This document shows positions 9,023 through 18,341 of a DNA stretch of 64,000 nt, in pieces. The notes under the pieces are model-generated. The model searched no databases, had not been told where the DNA came from, and worked only from the letters and a program-made list of their open reading frames with translations. Origin of the DNA: Fibrobacterota bacterium. Lineage in GTDB: Bacteria > Fibrobacterota > Fibrobacteria > UBA11236. Within the stretch, counting starts at the first letter, position 1. Each line of letters begins with the position of its first letter. The stretch covers positions 1-64,000 of the forward strand of contig JAQBPN010000054.1 in assembly GCA_028287505.1 (NCBI GenBank). Reading direction: 5' to 3'. The translations under genes and the position numbers were made by a program.

Positions 9023-10522
9023 TCAATGCCTGCGGCAGTGCCGGCGGTGGCGCTCATTGGGCACCTTGAAGCCGGTAATCTTGATGAGATCGTCGGTCGC
9101 GTAATCGTCCAGCTTGGGCATGTTGGTATCGTCCGAATGCTGGATGGATACGTAGGCGGTCTCTCCGTCCGCGGCGAATGCGAAGCCGGTGGGTTCCGCG
9201 GAAGGGTCGACCACGGAGGCGATGCCCACGCAGCCGTCCGTCTTGAGATCGCGATCGTCGCCGTCATCCAGGCAGGAGAAGATTTCGCCGTTGGGATGAT
9301 CCTCGATCACGAAAATGTTCCCGGTCTTGGGCTGGAAGTCCAGATTGTCCGGCTGGTTGAAACGGACGTCCCCTTCCAGGAAGCGGGTAGCGACCACGGT
9401 GCGCTGGGTCGCCGAAGCGATCATGGGATCGATGTCCTCCAGGCACATGACTTCGCCGTAGCTCTGGGCTCCCTCGTCCTGGGTATCGGTCCAGCAGAAG
9501 CGCACGGCGTCGGCATGGGCGGTATCCTCGTAGAGGGGATCCAGATGCCCGTCCTCGGGGCGGTAATAACCGGTGGCCCCGGCGGCATAGGCATCGCTGG
9601 TCGCGGTGGCTGCGGCCACTTCCACCCAGGCGCCGTTGCCCACTTCACAGCCTTGGCCCACCTGCTGGGTGTTGCCCACGCAGGAAACCTGCATGGCGTA
9701 GATCTTCCCGGAAGCCAGGGGCGATTGGTCCAGGTTTCCGATTCCGCCCCCGGCGTATGGGACGGTGGGGACGAACTTGAAGATGGATCCTCCGTCCTTG
9801 TCGTTGCGTCCCGTGCCCGGGCGCAGCTCATCCCCTCCGTAGAATACGCCTTTCGGCGTGAGGCCGACGCCTTCGAATGCGATCACGGGCATGGCTTTCT
9901 GCTTCTTGACCTGGGTGGAAGGGGTTCCATCGGGCTTGTTGATGACGCCGGTGGAACGATCGACTACGGTCAGATTCTCGGTATGCACGGGGTCCAGGAA
10001 TTCGTACAGGCCTCCATCGGTGGTTTCCTCGGCCACGACCAAGGTGCCCCAGGGCGTAGTGCGGATGGGGTCGCAGCTGGTGAGGCCGCGCAGCATGGTG
10101 ACCACGGCTCCGGTCCTGAGGTCTATGCGCTGCACGGAGGGATTGTACTTGGGGGCGCCGCCGGGAAGGGTCCCGATGACCTGGCGGCCGCCTTCGATGC
10201 AGGCCATGATGAACTTGGGATGCTCCGCGTCCGGCCAGAAGGCCAGCTGGTCGATATTGTTTCCGGCCATGCGGGTGACGAATTCCGCCTTCAATCCCTT
10301 GGCCAGCAGCAACTGGTCGCCGGCGATTTGCGAGGCGGCGCGGTAAGGCGTCGCGATGGCGGGCGCCGCGGCCGTCAGGGGTTTCTTGACCCCGAAAAGG
10401 GTTTCGGACATATCCGTCATCTGCTTTTCCATCCAGGCGCCGAAATCCACGGTGTCAGCGCTGGCGGCGCCGGCGACCATCAGGGCTCCGGCGGCGGCGG
10501 CGTTCCATTTCGAAAGCTTCAT
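9023..10522 (-). CDS. PhoX-like (DUF839) secreted phosphatase-family protein
   Basis: 499 residues with an N-terminal Sec signal peptide (KLSKWNAAAAGALMVAGAASA). The body is a beta-propeller-like sequence of the PhoX/DUF839 family. Typical pieces are GVGLTPKGVFYGGDE in the middle, QPDNLDFQPKTGNIFVIED near the C-terminus, then EPTGFAFAADGETAYVSIQH. PhoX enzymes are periplasmic, calcium- and iron-dependent phosphatases; whether this member is active is not shown, and the C-terminal His/Arg-rich tail (about 490-499) is unusual. The start at 10522 is supported by AGGAGA about 5 nt upstream. It is divergent from the di-heme peroxidase gene. Confidence 0.78.
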   Translation of the reverse strand: MKLSKWNAAAAGALMVAGAASADTVDFGAWMEKQMTDMSETLFGVKKPLTAAAPAIATPYRAASQIAGDQLLLAKGLKAEFVTRMAGNNIDQLAFWPDAEHPKFIMACIEGGRQVIGTLPGGAPKYNPSVQRIDLRTGAVVTMLRGLTSCDPIRTTPWGTLVVAEETTDGGLYEFLDPVHTENLTVVDRSTGVINKPDGTPSTQVKKQKAMPVIAFEGVGLTPKGVFYGGDELRPGTGRNDKDGGSIFKFVPTVPYAGGGIGNLDQSPLASGKIYAMQVSCVGNTQQVGQGCEVGNGAWVEVAAATATSDAYAAGATGYYRPEDGHLDPLYEDTAHADAVRFCWTDTQDEGAQSYGEVMCLEDIDPMIASATQRTVVATRFLEGDVRFNQPDNLDFQPKTGNIFVIEDHPNGEIFSCLDDGDDRDLKTDGCVGIASVVDPSAEPTGFAFAADGETAYVSIQHSDDTNMPKLDDYATDDLIKITGFKVPNERHRRHCRRH

Positions 10523-10723
10523 CGTTCTCTCCTATGTTTCCGCATCCCCGGAAGGGGGGCGGGTGGAAAGGCAAACTAAGGTTCCGTCATTTGGGATCGA
10601 TTGCGGGCCGGCTTCGGGCTCGTTAAGCCGCGGAAACCGCCGGTTTCCGGCCCGGGGCCGGAGAAACAAATCCGCAACAGGTTGGAAACCGGCGGGAAGG
10701 AAAAAGCAGGTACTTCAGGAACC

Positions 10724-12721
10724 ATGCGAACCTATCCCATCGCGGCGCTCCTGACGGCAGCCTGTTCCTTCTGTTCCCTATGGGCCGCCGGCCCAGGGTC
10801 CGCGGCTCCGGAATCGGCTTGGCCGGCGGGGAAGATTTCCGCCTTCCGGTCGCGTGCCGACGGTTGGCGCCGCGCGCTGGAAGCCGATTCCTCCGCATTC
10901 CCGATCGCCCGCCTTAAAGCCGAGCTGGATACCTTGCGCCGCGCCTATAAGGGCATGGAGCCGGCCGCGGAAACCCTGCAGCCCCAGTGCCTGGAACTTT
11001 TCAACGGCTCCCCTTTCGATCGCGTCGACGAGGATGAACCCTTCAAGATCGAGATTGAACACCCGCAAGGTCTGCAGGTTCTGGAAGAAGAAGTATACCG
11101 GGATGGCCCCGGCCCCGACAGGACGCGCATACGCTTGTTGCTCGCCCAGCTCTGCGGCGCTTCCGATCAGATCGCCAGCCTGATGCAATCCGATCCTCCC
11201 GATGACGCCCGGCTCTGGGAGGCGGCCGAAAACGAAGTGACGCGCGTGCTGGCCATGGGCCTATCCGGATTCGATTCGCCCGCATCCGGAAAGGGGTTGG
11301 CCGAATCCGGCGCGGCCCTGCGCTCGCTGCGCGGCCTGACCGCCGGTTACCGCGCGCGTCTCGACGCCCGGGACAAGCGTCTGTTCGCCTCCCTGGATCG
11401 CAACCTGGACGCGGCGGCCCGCCGCCTGGAGAGCGCTTCCGATTTCGACGCTTTCGATCGCCTGCAATTCATCCGCCGGGAAGGCAATCCCCTGTTCGCT
11501 TCCCTGGTGGCCGCGCGCTCGGCGCTGGGCCTGGGCCGCAGCGGTTCACTCCCCGGCGTCCCCAAAGCCGATCGCGCCAAACCCATCCCCGATAGGGCCG
11601 TGGCGTCGCGGGCGAAGGGGCTTTTCGATCCCGCCTTCCTGGACAAGGAATTCTACGCCCTGGACTATGACGGATCCCACCGCAAGGCGCCCTCCCGCGA
11701 AGCCGCGGAACTGGGGCGCATGCTGTTCTTCGATCCCGTCCTCTCCGCGGACAACCTGCGCGCCTGCGCGTCCTGCCATCATCCCGCCGATGCCTACGCG
11801 GAACCGCTGCCGCGCAGCGCCGCATTCCGGAATCCCGGACTCCCCGCTCCCGGAGGACCCGCGGCTCCGGCCACGGGCGAACGCAATGCGCCCAGCCTGG
11901 TATATGCCGCCTATCAGGCCGCCCAATTCTGGGATTCGCGCGCGCCCATCCTGGAAGAGCAGATCGGCCACGTCGTCAGCGGCCCGCTGGAGTTCAACAC
12001 CACTTTCGCCTCCATCCAGGCCAAGGTCCGCGCCATTCCCGGGTACGCCCGGGCATTCGCGCGCGCCTTTCCCGGCGAAGGTTCCGCCCCGGTGACGCAA
12101 GCCACCATCACCTCGGCGCTGGCCCAATACGTGCGCTCCCTCGCCGGTTGGAATTCCCCTTTCGATCGCTATGCCCGGGGGGAAAGCGACAGTCTGGATC
12201 CGGCCGCCCGCCGGGGCTTCAATCTCTTCATGGGCAAGGCCGGATGCGGCACGTGCCATTTCCCTCCCGCCTTCAACGGCACGGTACCGCCCCTGTACCG
12301 GGAAACCGAATCGGAAGTGCTGGGCGTCCCCGCATCGGACGACACCTTGCATCCGAAGCCGGATCCGGATCCCGGGCGTTACGGGGTGCGGCCGGCCGGG
12401 TTGTGGAAGGGCGCGTTCAAAACACCGACCGTGCGCAACGCGGCCCTGACGGCGCCCTACATGCACAACGGACAATTGCCGACCCTGGAAAGCGTGGTGC
12501 GGTTCTACAACGTGGGCGGCGGCAGAGGCATGGGCCTGTCCGTGCCCAACCAGACCCTGCCGGCCGACAGCCTGGACTTGTCGCCGCGGGAGCAGGGCGA
12601 TCTGATCGCCTTCCTGAAATCGCTGACGGATAGTCCCCTTAAGGTGGACAAGCCCGGGAAGCTGCCCGGATCGCCGGAGCGGCCCGAGCTTGCGGCCAGG
12701 CCCGCGAGCGGGAAATATTAG
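10724..12721 (+). CDS. Di-heme cytochrome c peroxidase/MauG-family protein with N-terminal helical domain
   Basis: 665-residue exported protein. It starts at ATG 10724 (CAGGA ribosome binding site, hydrophobic signal peptide AALLTAACSFCSLWAAG). Residues about 30-310 form a charged helical region that resembles the imelysin-like domain fused to some FCB-group peroxidases. The C-terminal half is a bacterial di-heme peroxidase with two CxxCH heme sites, C348-C351-H352 (CASCHH) and C508-C511-H512 (CGTCHF). Between and after them lie FWDSRAP, GPLEF, KTPTVRN and PYMHNG, all usual for the family. The predicted role is periplasmic peroxide reduction or MauG-like oxidation. An upstream in-frame start at 10601 lacks a signal peptide and is less likely. 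Confidence 0.9.
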   Translation: MRTYPIAALLTAACSFCSLWAAGPGSAAPESAWPAGKISAFRSRADGWRRALEADSSAFPIARLKAELDTLRRAYKGMEPAAETLQPQCLELFNGSPFDRVDEDEPFKIEIEHPQGLQVLEEEVYRDGPGPDRTRIRLLLAQLCGASDQIASLMQSDPPDDARLWEAAENEVTRVLAMGLSGFDSPASGKGLAESGAALRSLRGLTAGYRARLDARDKRLFASLDRNLDAAARRLESASDFDAFDRLQFIRREGNPLFASLVAARSALGLGRSGSLPGVPKADRAKPIPDRAVASRAKGLFDPAFLDKEFYALDYDGSHRKAPSREAAELGRMLFFDPVLSADNLRACASCHHPADAYAEPLPRSAAFRNPGLPAPGGPAAPATGERNAPSLVYAAYQAAQFWDSRAPILEEQIGHVVSGPLEFNTTFASIQAKVRAIPGYARAFARAFPGEGSAPVTQATITSALAQYVRSLAGWNSPFDRYARGESDSLDPAARRGFNLFMGKAGCGTCHFPPAFNGTVPPLYRETESEVLGVPASDDTLHPKPDPDPGRYGVRPAGLWKGAFKTPTVRNAALTAPYMHNGQLPTLESVVRFYNVGGGRGMGLSVPNQTLPADSLDLSPREQGDLIAFLKSLTDSPLKVDKPGKLPGSPERPELAARPASGKY

Positions 12722-12778
12722 CCGGGACCCGTACGGTCTATTTGCGAAGGCCGAAGCGAGCCCAACGGCCCGTAAGCC

Positions 12779-13882
12779 TTACTTGAAGAGGCCGAAGCGG
12801 GCGCGTTGCTCCAAAAACAAGTCCACCAAAGTCAGCGCCGCCATCGCTTCCACGATCACCACGGCGCGCGGCAGCACGCAGGGATCATGGCGCCCCTTGG
12901 CCGCCAGGATGCGCTCCTTGCCTTTTTTGTCCACGGTTTTCTGGGGCATGGAAATGGTGGCCGTGGGCTTGAAGGCGATGCGGCACAGGATGGGCTCGCC
13001 GTTGGTGATGCCGCCCTGGATGCCGCCGGAGCGGTTGGTCTCGGTGCCGATGGCGTCGAAGCCCGCCTTCTTCCCCTTGCTTACGAATGCATCGTTGTGC
13101 TGGCTGCCGCGCAGGCGTGTGCCCGCGAAGCCGCTGCCCACCTCGAAGCCCTTGGTGGCGGGCAGGGAGAGGAAGGCCCGCGCCAGTTCGGCCTCGGCGC
13201 GGTTGAACACCGGTTCGCCGACGCCCTTGGGAGCCTTCTTGACGACCAGCTGGATCACGCCGCCCAGGGAGTCCTGGGCCTTGCGCGCGTCATCGATGGC
13301 CTTGGCCATCTTTTCCGCCGCGACCGGATCCGCGCAGCGCACCAGGTTGGACTCGATGGTCTTGAAGCTGGCCTTGAGGGGGTCGATGTCGGCGTCGATG
13401 GTCCCCACCTGGGAGACATACGCCAGGATCTCGGTGCCGCAGGCTTCCTTGAGGATCTTCCGGGCGATGGCCCCGGCCGCCACGCGTCCGATGGTCTCGC
13501 GCGCCGAGGCGCGTCCGCCCCCGCGGTAGTCGCGGAAGCCGTACTTGAGATCGTAGGTGAAGTCCGCATGGGACGGGCGGTACAGATCCACCATGTCCCC
13601 GTAATCGTGGGAGCGCTGATCGGTATTGGGGACCAGCATGCCGATGGGCGTGCCGGTGGTCTTGCCTTCGAACAGGCCGGAGAGGATCTCCACCTTGTCC
13701 GCTTCCTTGCGGGGAGTGGTCAGCCTGCTCTGGCCCGGGCGGCGGCGATCGAGTTCGGCCTGGATCTCGGCTTCCGTGATCGCGAGGCCGGCGGGACAGC
13801 CGTCCACCACCACGCCCACGCCTTTGCCGTGGCTTTCGCCGAAGGTGGAAATGCGGAAGAGATTGCCGTAGATGCTGGACAT
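12779..13882 (-). CDS. aroC: Chorismate synthase
   Basis: A 367-residue full-length chorismate synthase, which converts EPSP to chorismate with reduced FMN at the end of the shikimate pathway. Signature segments are [11 protein letters not shown] (residues 9-19), [61 protein letters not shown] and, near the C-terminus, [17 protein letters not shown]. Its ATG shares one base with the stop of the upstream MazG-like gene (TGATG), so the two are probably translationally coupled. It converges with the di-heme peroxidase gene 57 bp downstream. Confidence 0.97.
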   Translation of the reverse strand: MSSIYGNLFRISTFGESHGKGVGVVVDGCPAGLAITEAEIQAELDRRRPGQSRLTTPRKEADKVEILSGLFEGKTTGTPIGMLVPNTDQRSHDYGDMVDLYRPSHADFTYDLKYGFRDYRGGGRASARETIGRVAAGAIARKILKEACGTEILAYVSQVGTIDADIDPLKASFKTIESNLVRCADPVAAEKMAKAIDDARKAQDSLGGVIQLVVKKAPKGVGEPVFNRAEAELARAFLSLPATKGFEVGSGFAGTRLRGSQHNDAFVSKGKKAGFDAIGTETNRSGGIQGGITNGEPILCRIAFKPTATISMPQKTVDKKGKERILAAKGRHDPCVLPRAVVIVEAMAALTLVDLFLEQRARFGLFK

Positions 13883-14214
13883 CAGTTCGGCTTCAGCTTG
13901 GGGTTGTTCTTGTGCCGGTCCGCGTCGCGCAGGGTCTTTTTCTCCAGGTTCTTTTCCAGGGCATCCGTCAGGTCGATACCGGTCTGGTTGGCCAGGCAGA
14001 TGAGCACGAAAAGCACATCCGCCATTTCATCCCCCAGATCCTTGGCCAGATCCGACTTCTTGAAGCTCTGGTCCCCGTAGGTGCGCGACATGATGCGGGC
14101 CACTTCCCCCACTTCCTCCATGAGGATGGCGGTATTGGTGAGCTCGGAGAAATACCGGACTCCCACGGTCTTGACCCAGGTATCCACCTGGGATTGGGCT
14201 TCTTTGAGTGTCAT
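13882..14214 (-). CDS. MazG-like nucleotide pyrophosphohydrolase
   Basis: A 110-residue all-helical NTP pyrophosphohydrolase (MazG-like superfamily). The metal-binding motif [13 protein letters not shown], followed about 25 residues later by [18 protein letters not shown], gives the paired acidic residues (EEVGE and DEMAD) that bind magnesium. Small proteins of this kind hydrolyse non-canonical or surplus nucleoside triphosphates. I chose ATG 14214 because it is preceded by AGGAAA at good spacing and starts at the family's usual position. A start at 14280 would add 22 Arg/Cys-rich residues with no family support. It overlaps aroC by one base. Confidence 0.88.
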   Translation of the reverse strand: MTLKEAQSQVDTWVKTVGVRYFSELTNTAILMEEVGEVARIMSRTYGDQSFKKSDLAKDLGDEMADVLFVLICLANQTGIDLTDALEKNLEKKTLRDADRHKNNPKLKPN

Positions 14215-14442
14215 GACAGGTTTCCTGCAATCGGGACGGCGATCGGAGCGATCGCATGCCGGGGATACCTTCCGCGGCATTGCGTACGTCTAAAACTTAG
14301 TTCACAAACCGGGGCCTGCAAAGCCGCCGATTGCCGGGGACGCGGGGGCCAAAGGGTCCGGAGCGCATCCCCGGGACCCGAAGCCGCAAGCGATTGTTTT
14401 TATCTTAAGAGGCCTTCTTATGCCGACGCCCGCACGCCATCC

Positions 14443-16473
14443 ATGAACACATTCTACCTGCGGGCATTCGCCCTCTTCGGGTCCATCCGGGTCCTGTCCC
14501 TGGTGCTTCACTTCATGGGGAACAATCCCTACGGGGAACCCGTGGTCCTGAACCCGGACCGCTTCGTGCCCAACGCATCCCTGTTCGAGCTGGGCATCAT
14601 CCTGACCTGGTGCCTGGCGCTGGCCTTTTCGGAATCCATGCTGGGACGGCGCCTGCCGAAGCCTGCCGGGACCGGCGCCGCGGACCTCCCGGGAAAATCC
14701 CCGCGCCGCTGCGACGACCCTTCCAAGCGCGCCGGCTGTTTCCGCGGCCTGTGCCTTCTGGGCGGCGTGCTCTACATCGGCTTCTGCCAGATCGACAACG
14801 AAGTGGTGCGGTGGATGGGGGAGCACATCAACACCTCTTTCCTCCTCACCTATTTCGGCTTCCGGGACGCCTTCATGTGGGGCCGCGTCGTCCGCTCCGA
14901 TTGGGTCCACTTCCTGATCGCGGCCCTGATCATGGCGGCTCCCCTGTATCCCGCCTGTTTCCTGTGGCGCCGCCGGGAGACCTACGGGGCCATCGGGACC
15001 CGCTGGGCCCCGGTGGGACTGGGCCTTGCCGCCGCCCTGCTCACCTTTCCCTTCTGGTTCCACTACTCGGACAAGCGCTGGCGCCGCATCCGCCCCGCTC
15101 CCTGGGGTATCATCGCCGATACCTGGAAGGGACTCTCGGACCGGGAGAAACCACGCCGCGAACACCGGGCCTATTCGGATCTCATCGCCATGACCAGAAC
15201 CGGCCATCTCGCGGAGAAAGTGCTGGACACCATCCCGCCCTATCCGTTGTTGGATTCCAACAACCTGGGCGCCCTCTCCCCGGAAGAGTTCAAGGCCCTG
15301 CCCCTGGATCAGCGGCCCAACATCGTGCTCCTCATCGTGGAAACCCTGCGCGGCTGGAAGACCGGCATGGTGCCGGACTCCACCATGCCTTCGCGCACGC
15401 CGCATCTGGACAGCGCCCTGCTCCAGGACGGGCTCTGCTTTCCCTGGACCCATTCCAACGGCTTTCCCTCCGTGGAAGGCGGGATCGGCATCCACCTGGG
15501 CCTATGGCCGCATTTCCGGCGCACCTTCATCAGCGATTACGTGCACGTGCGCAGCCGCTCGCTGCCGGAGGGCCTGCGCCTGTTGGGCTACCGCTCGGAA
15601 ATCCTTTTCGGGTACGATCCGTCCTTCGACAATTTCACGCCCTGGCTGCGCAAGTGGTACGATCGCTACGAATACGATCCCGCCCGCAACCATGACGGCG
15701 CCCTCATCGACAGGATGATGTCCATCATCGATACGCTGCCTGCGGATCGGCCTTTCCTGACGGCCGTGTGGACCACCACCATGCATCCTCCCTTCGACGT
15801 GCCCGCCGACGCGGGATATCCGCCCCCCAAGGACGCGGACGAGGCCTACGATCAGGCCATCGGCTACACGGAGAAGCACATCCTGCGCCTGATGAAACAT
15901 CTCAAGGCGCGGCCCGATTGGAAGCGCACCCTGGTGATCCTGGTGGGCGATCATTCGGACTACACGGCATGGCAGATGCGCAACACGGACGCGGTGGGAG
16001 AGTTGAATCCCGGCCACACCTGGACCAACCTGGCGTTCTGGGGCGGCTGGAGCGGCCTCAAGCAGCACGGACGCCGCCATGAAACCGTAAGCCAGATCGA
16101 TATCGCCCCCACCCTCTTCCACATGCTCAACGCGCGCTTCCCCAACCATTTCATCGGGCGCAATCTGATGGAGCCCGGCGAGCGCGACGTGTTCTGCATG
16201 CGCTACGGACACCTGGCGCTCATCTCCGAATCCACCCGCACCGTGTTCCACATGGAGGCGGATTCCGTGCTCCGCTGGAATCCGGACAAGAACCGCAAGG
16301 CCGATTACGCGCTGCTGGAAGGCCACACGGCGCCCACCATGCACAGCGCGGACAAGTCGCTCGATCTGGAGCGCTATCGGGACCTGGCCCGCGCCTACGG
16401 CCGGGTGCTGGACCGGGACGCGCTGTTGCCCCCCGATGTCCTGCCGCCGGCCGATACGGCGGGCCCCAAATGA
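14443..16473 (+). CDS. LtaS/OpgB-type membrane phosphotransferase (sulfatase superfamily)
   Basis: 676 residues from ATG 14443. The N-terminal 220 or so hold about five membrane segments, and the C-terminal half is an alkaline phosphatase/sulfatase-superfamily domain facing the periplasm. Visible active-site parts are NIVLLIVET (E300, metal ligand), FPSVEGG (S343 at the expected nucleophile position), TTTMHPPF and VGDHSD (D503-H504, metal ligands). Relatives add phosphoglycerol or phosphoethanolamine to lipids and glycans. Lipoteichoic acid synthases use a Thr nucleophile, so Ser at this site deserves note. The next gene, a GT4, starts inside its stop codon, indicating an operon for surface-polymer assembly. 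An in-frame extension upstream to 13912 is antisense to the MazG-like gene and not credible. Confidence 0.85.
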   Translation: MNTFYLRAFALFGSIRVLSLVLHFMGNNPYGEPVVLNPDRFVPNASLFELGIILTWCLALAFSESMLGRRLPKPAGTGAADLPGKSPRRCDDPSKRAGCFRGLCLLGGVLYIGFCQIDNEVVRWMGEHINTSFLLTYFGFRDAFMWGRVVRSDWVHFLIAALIMAAPLYPACFLWRRRETYGAIGTRWAPVGLGLAAALLTFPFWFHYSDKRWRRIRPAPWGIIADTWKGLSDREKPRREHRAYSDLIAMTRTGHLAEKVLDTIPPYPLLDSNNLGALSPEEFKALPLDQRPNIVLLIVETLRGWKTGMVPDSTMPSRTPHLDSALLQDGLCFPWTHSNGFPSVEGGIGIHLGLWPHFRRTFISDYVHVRSRSLPEGLRLLGYRSEILFGYDPSFDNFTPWLRKWYDRYEYDPARNHDGALIDRMMSIIDTLPADRPFLTAVWTTTMHPPFDVPADAGYPPPKDADEAYDQAIGYTEKHILRLMKHLKARPDWKRTLVILVGDHSDYTAWQMRNTDAVGELNPGHTWTNLAFWGGWSGLKQHGRRHETVSQIDIAPTLFHMLNARFPNHFIGRNLMEPGERDVFCMRYGHLALISESTRTVFHMEADSVLRWNPDKNRKADYALLEGHTAPTMHSADKSLDLERYRDLARAYGRVLDRDALLPPDVLPPADTAGPK

Positions 16474-17585
16474 TGGACATCCTCATCGTCACCCAGGATT
16501 TCCCTCCGGAACGCGGCGGCATCCAGACCTACGTGCTGGAGCTGGCGCGCGGCTTCATGGCGCAGGGCCACGCGGTGCGGATCATCTGCCCCGGATCCGG
16601 GACCGATCCAAGCCCCCTGCCCGGCCTCAAGGACCTGGTGCGCCTGGCCGTTCCCAGTTCCTTCCTGTTCCTGCCGCTGCTGACGTACCTTCCCGGTTAC
16701 CTACGGCGGAACCCGGAAGTGACCCACGTGTTGTACGCCCAATGGCAGACGGCCGCAGCCGGGATCTCCTTCTCCGGGCGCAAACGGCCCAGGTCCTTCT
16801 GCCTGGTGCATGGCCGGGAGCTGCTCACCTCCGTGTTCGGTCCCTTGGCGCCGTGGGCGATGAGGCGCGCTTTCGGCCGCCTGGATGCGGCCTTCCCCAA
16901 CAGCAATGAGGTCCTGCGCCTCACGCGCGAGAAGGCCGCGCCGCGCTGCCCGTTGCACCTGGTCCACCCGGGCGTCGATCCCGAGCTGTTCCGGCCGCGG
17001 GACGCGGGCTTTCTCCGGGAACGCTACGGCCTTGGGAGCGCGCCCGTCATCGTCAGCATCACGCGCATGGTGGCCCGCAAGAATCTGGCGCGCCTGATCG
17101 AAGCCCTGCCGGGCGTGCGGGACGCCGTACCCGGGACCGTCCTGCTCCTGGGCGGAACCGGTCCCGAGCGGGATGCCCTCATGCGCCAGGCCGCGGCTTC
17201 GGGGCTGGGCGAAGCCGTGCGGTTTCCCGGCCGCATCGCCGACGACGAGATGGCCGCCCATTACAGTCTCGGGGACGTGTTCGCCCTGCCCAGCCTGTCA
17301 TCGGCGAAAGACGTGGAGGGTTTCGGCATCGTATATCTGGAAGCCGGGGCCTGCGAGGTCCCCGTTGTCGGCGGCTTGGCGGGCGGCGTGCCCGATGCCG
17401 TGGCCCAGGGGGAGACGGGCCTGCTGGTCGATCCCGAAAACACCGAAAAACTCAAGGAAGCCCTGATCGACCTTCTCCGCGACCGCGCGAAGGCCAGGAC
17501 CATGGGGCGCAACGCCCGGGCCCGCATCCTCAAGGATTTTACCTGGACCGCCGCGGCCGGGCGGGTGCTGGGCTTGATGGGGTAA
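16470..17585 (+). CDS. Glycosyltransferase family 4 (GT-B)
   Basis: 371-residue retaining GT-B glycosyltransferase. The N-terminal Rossmann domain opens with ILIVTQDFPPERGGIQTYV, whose GG loop is typical of PimB/WcaC-like GT4 enzymes. The C-terminal domain has VIVSITRMVARKNLARLIEA and the E-x7-E nucleotide-sugar motif EGFGIVYLEAG. It is cytoplasmic and acts on a nucleotide sugar; donor and acceptor are unknown. The ATG overlaps the stop of the LtaS-like gene (ATGATGG), so the two are coupled, and the PAP2 gene follows after 11 bp. Confidence 0.9.
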   Translation: MMDILIVTQDFPPERGGIQTYVLELARGFMAQGHAVRIICPGSGTDPSPLPGLKDLVRLAVPSSFLFLPLLTYLPGYLRRNPEVTHVLYAQWQTAAAGISFSGRKRPRSFCLVHGRELLTSVFGPLAPWAMRRAFGRLDAAFPNSNEVLRLTREKAAPRCPLHLVHPGVDPELFRPRDAGFLRERYGLGSAPVIVSITRMVARKNLARLIEALPGVRDAVPGTVLLLGGTGPERDALMRQAAASGLGEAVRFPGRIADDEMAAHYSLGDVFALPSLSSAKDVEGFGIVYLEAGACEVPVVGGLAGGVPDAVAQGETGLLVDPENTEKLKEALIDLLRDRAKARTMGRNARARILKDFTWTAAAGRVLGLMG

Positions 17586-17596
17586 TTATCTTTAGG

Positions 17597-18205
17597 ATGG
17601 ATTTGAAACCCATGGACGCCACCGAATTGGAACCGACATCGGGCTCCGCCCCGCGCAGCAGCCTTTCCGCCTTCACCTCCCGTGTCATGGCCGTCGACGT
17701 GGCGTGCTTCCGTTTCCTCGCCTCCCTCTCCGTGCCCAAGTCGGTTTCCCTTCCCCTGGTCGTCATGGTGCGCATCGGGGACGGCTATATCTGGGGTGTG
17801 ATTGCCCTGTCCCTTTGGCTGGCGCTTCCTTTCGCGGAAGTGAAAGCCATCGTGGCGCATTGCGCGCTCGCGATCGCCGTGAGCCTGTGCATTTACTTTC
17901 CCATCAAGTTCGGCATGAAACGTCCGCGACCCTACGATAATGGGATGGACGTGACGCCGCTGGTTCCTCCCCTCGACAAGTACAGCTTTCCCTCGGGCCA
18001 TACCATGAACAACCTGGCCGTGGGGCTCACCCTGGCTTACCATCTGCCCCGGTTCGCCCTCCCCGCCATGTTCTTTCCGGTGGCGATGGGTCTGCTCCGG
18101 ATTCTCTTCGGGGTCCACTACTTGAGCGACATTCTGGGCGGCACCCTGTTGGGTGCTGTGGCGTTTTTCATAGCCAAGGCCGTTTTCCCCTCCTTCCACT
18201 TGTAA
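17597..18205 (+). CDS. PAP2-family membrane phosphatase
   Basis: 202 residues, about five or six membrane helices, with the three PAP2/acid-phosphatase motifs in order: KFGMKRPRP (104-112), PSGH (132-135) and R168-x5-H174-x3-D178 (RILFGVHYLSD). Such enzymes dephosphorylate undecaprenyl diphosphate or lipid phosphates at the outer face of the inner membrane. The position directly after the LtaS-like and GT4 genes suggests recycling of the lipid carrier during glycan assembly. The ribosome binding site at the first ATG is poorly spaced; a second ATG at 17612 is possible. Confidence 0.9.
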   Translation: MDLKPMDATELEPTSGSAPRSSLSAFTSRVMAVDVACFRFLASLSVPKSVSLPLVVMVRIGDGYIWGVIALSLWLALPFAEVKAIVAHCALAIAVSLCIYFPIKFGMKRPRPYDNGMDVTPLVPPLDKYSFPSGHTMNNLAVGLTLAYHLPRFALPAMFFPVAMGLLRILFGVHYLSDILGGTLLGAVAFFIAKAVFPSFHL

Positions 18206-18341
18206 AAATCGGCGTTTCAATCCGGTTTGCCGCTTTCCCCGGCCCTGCCGGGATGCTAGAATATCCTGCGGCGGCGCGCTTCAGATTCGTGGAATTCGAG
18301 CGGACAAAGAGGTATCTTAACCTGGGTTCGCAAATCCCGCG

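Noticed and set aside
8366-10579. 737-residue plus-strand frame opposite the PhoX-like gene
   Set aside because: No family pattern, biased composition, and antisense to two well-supported minus-strand genes.
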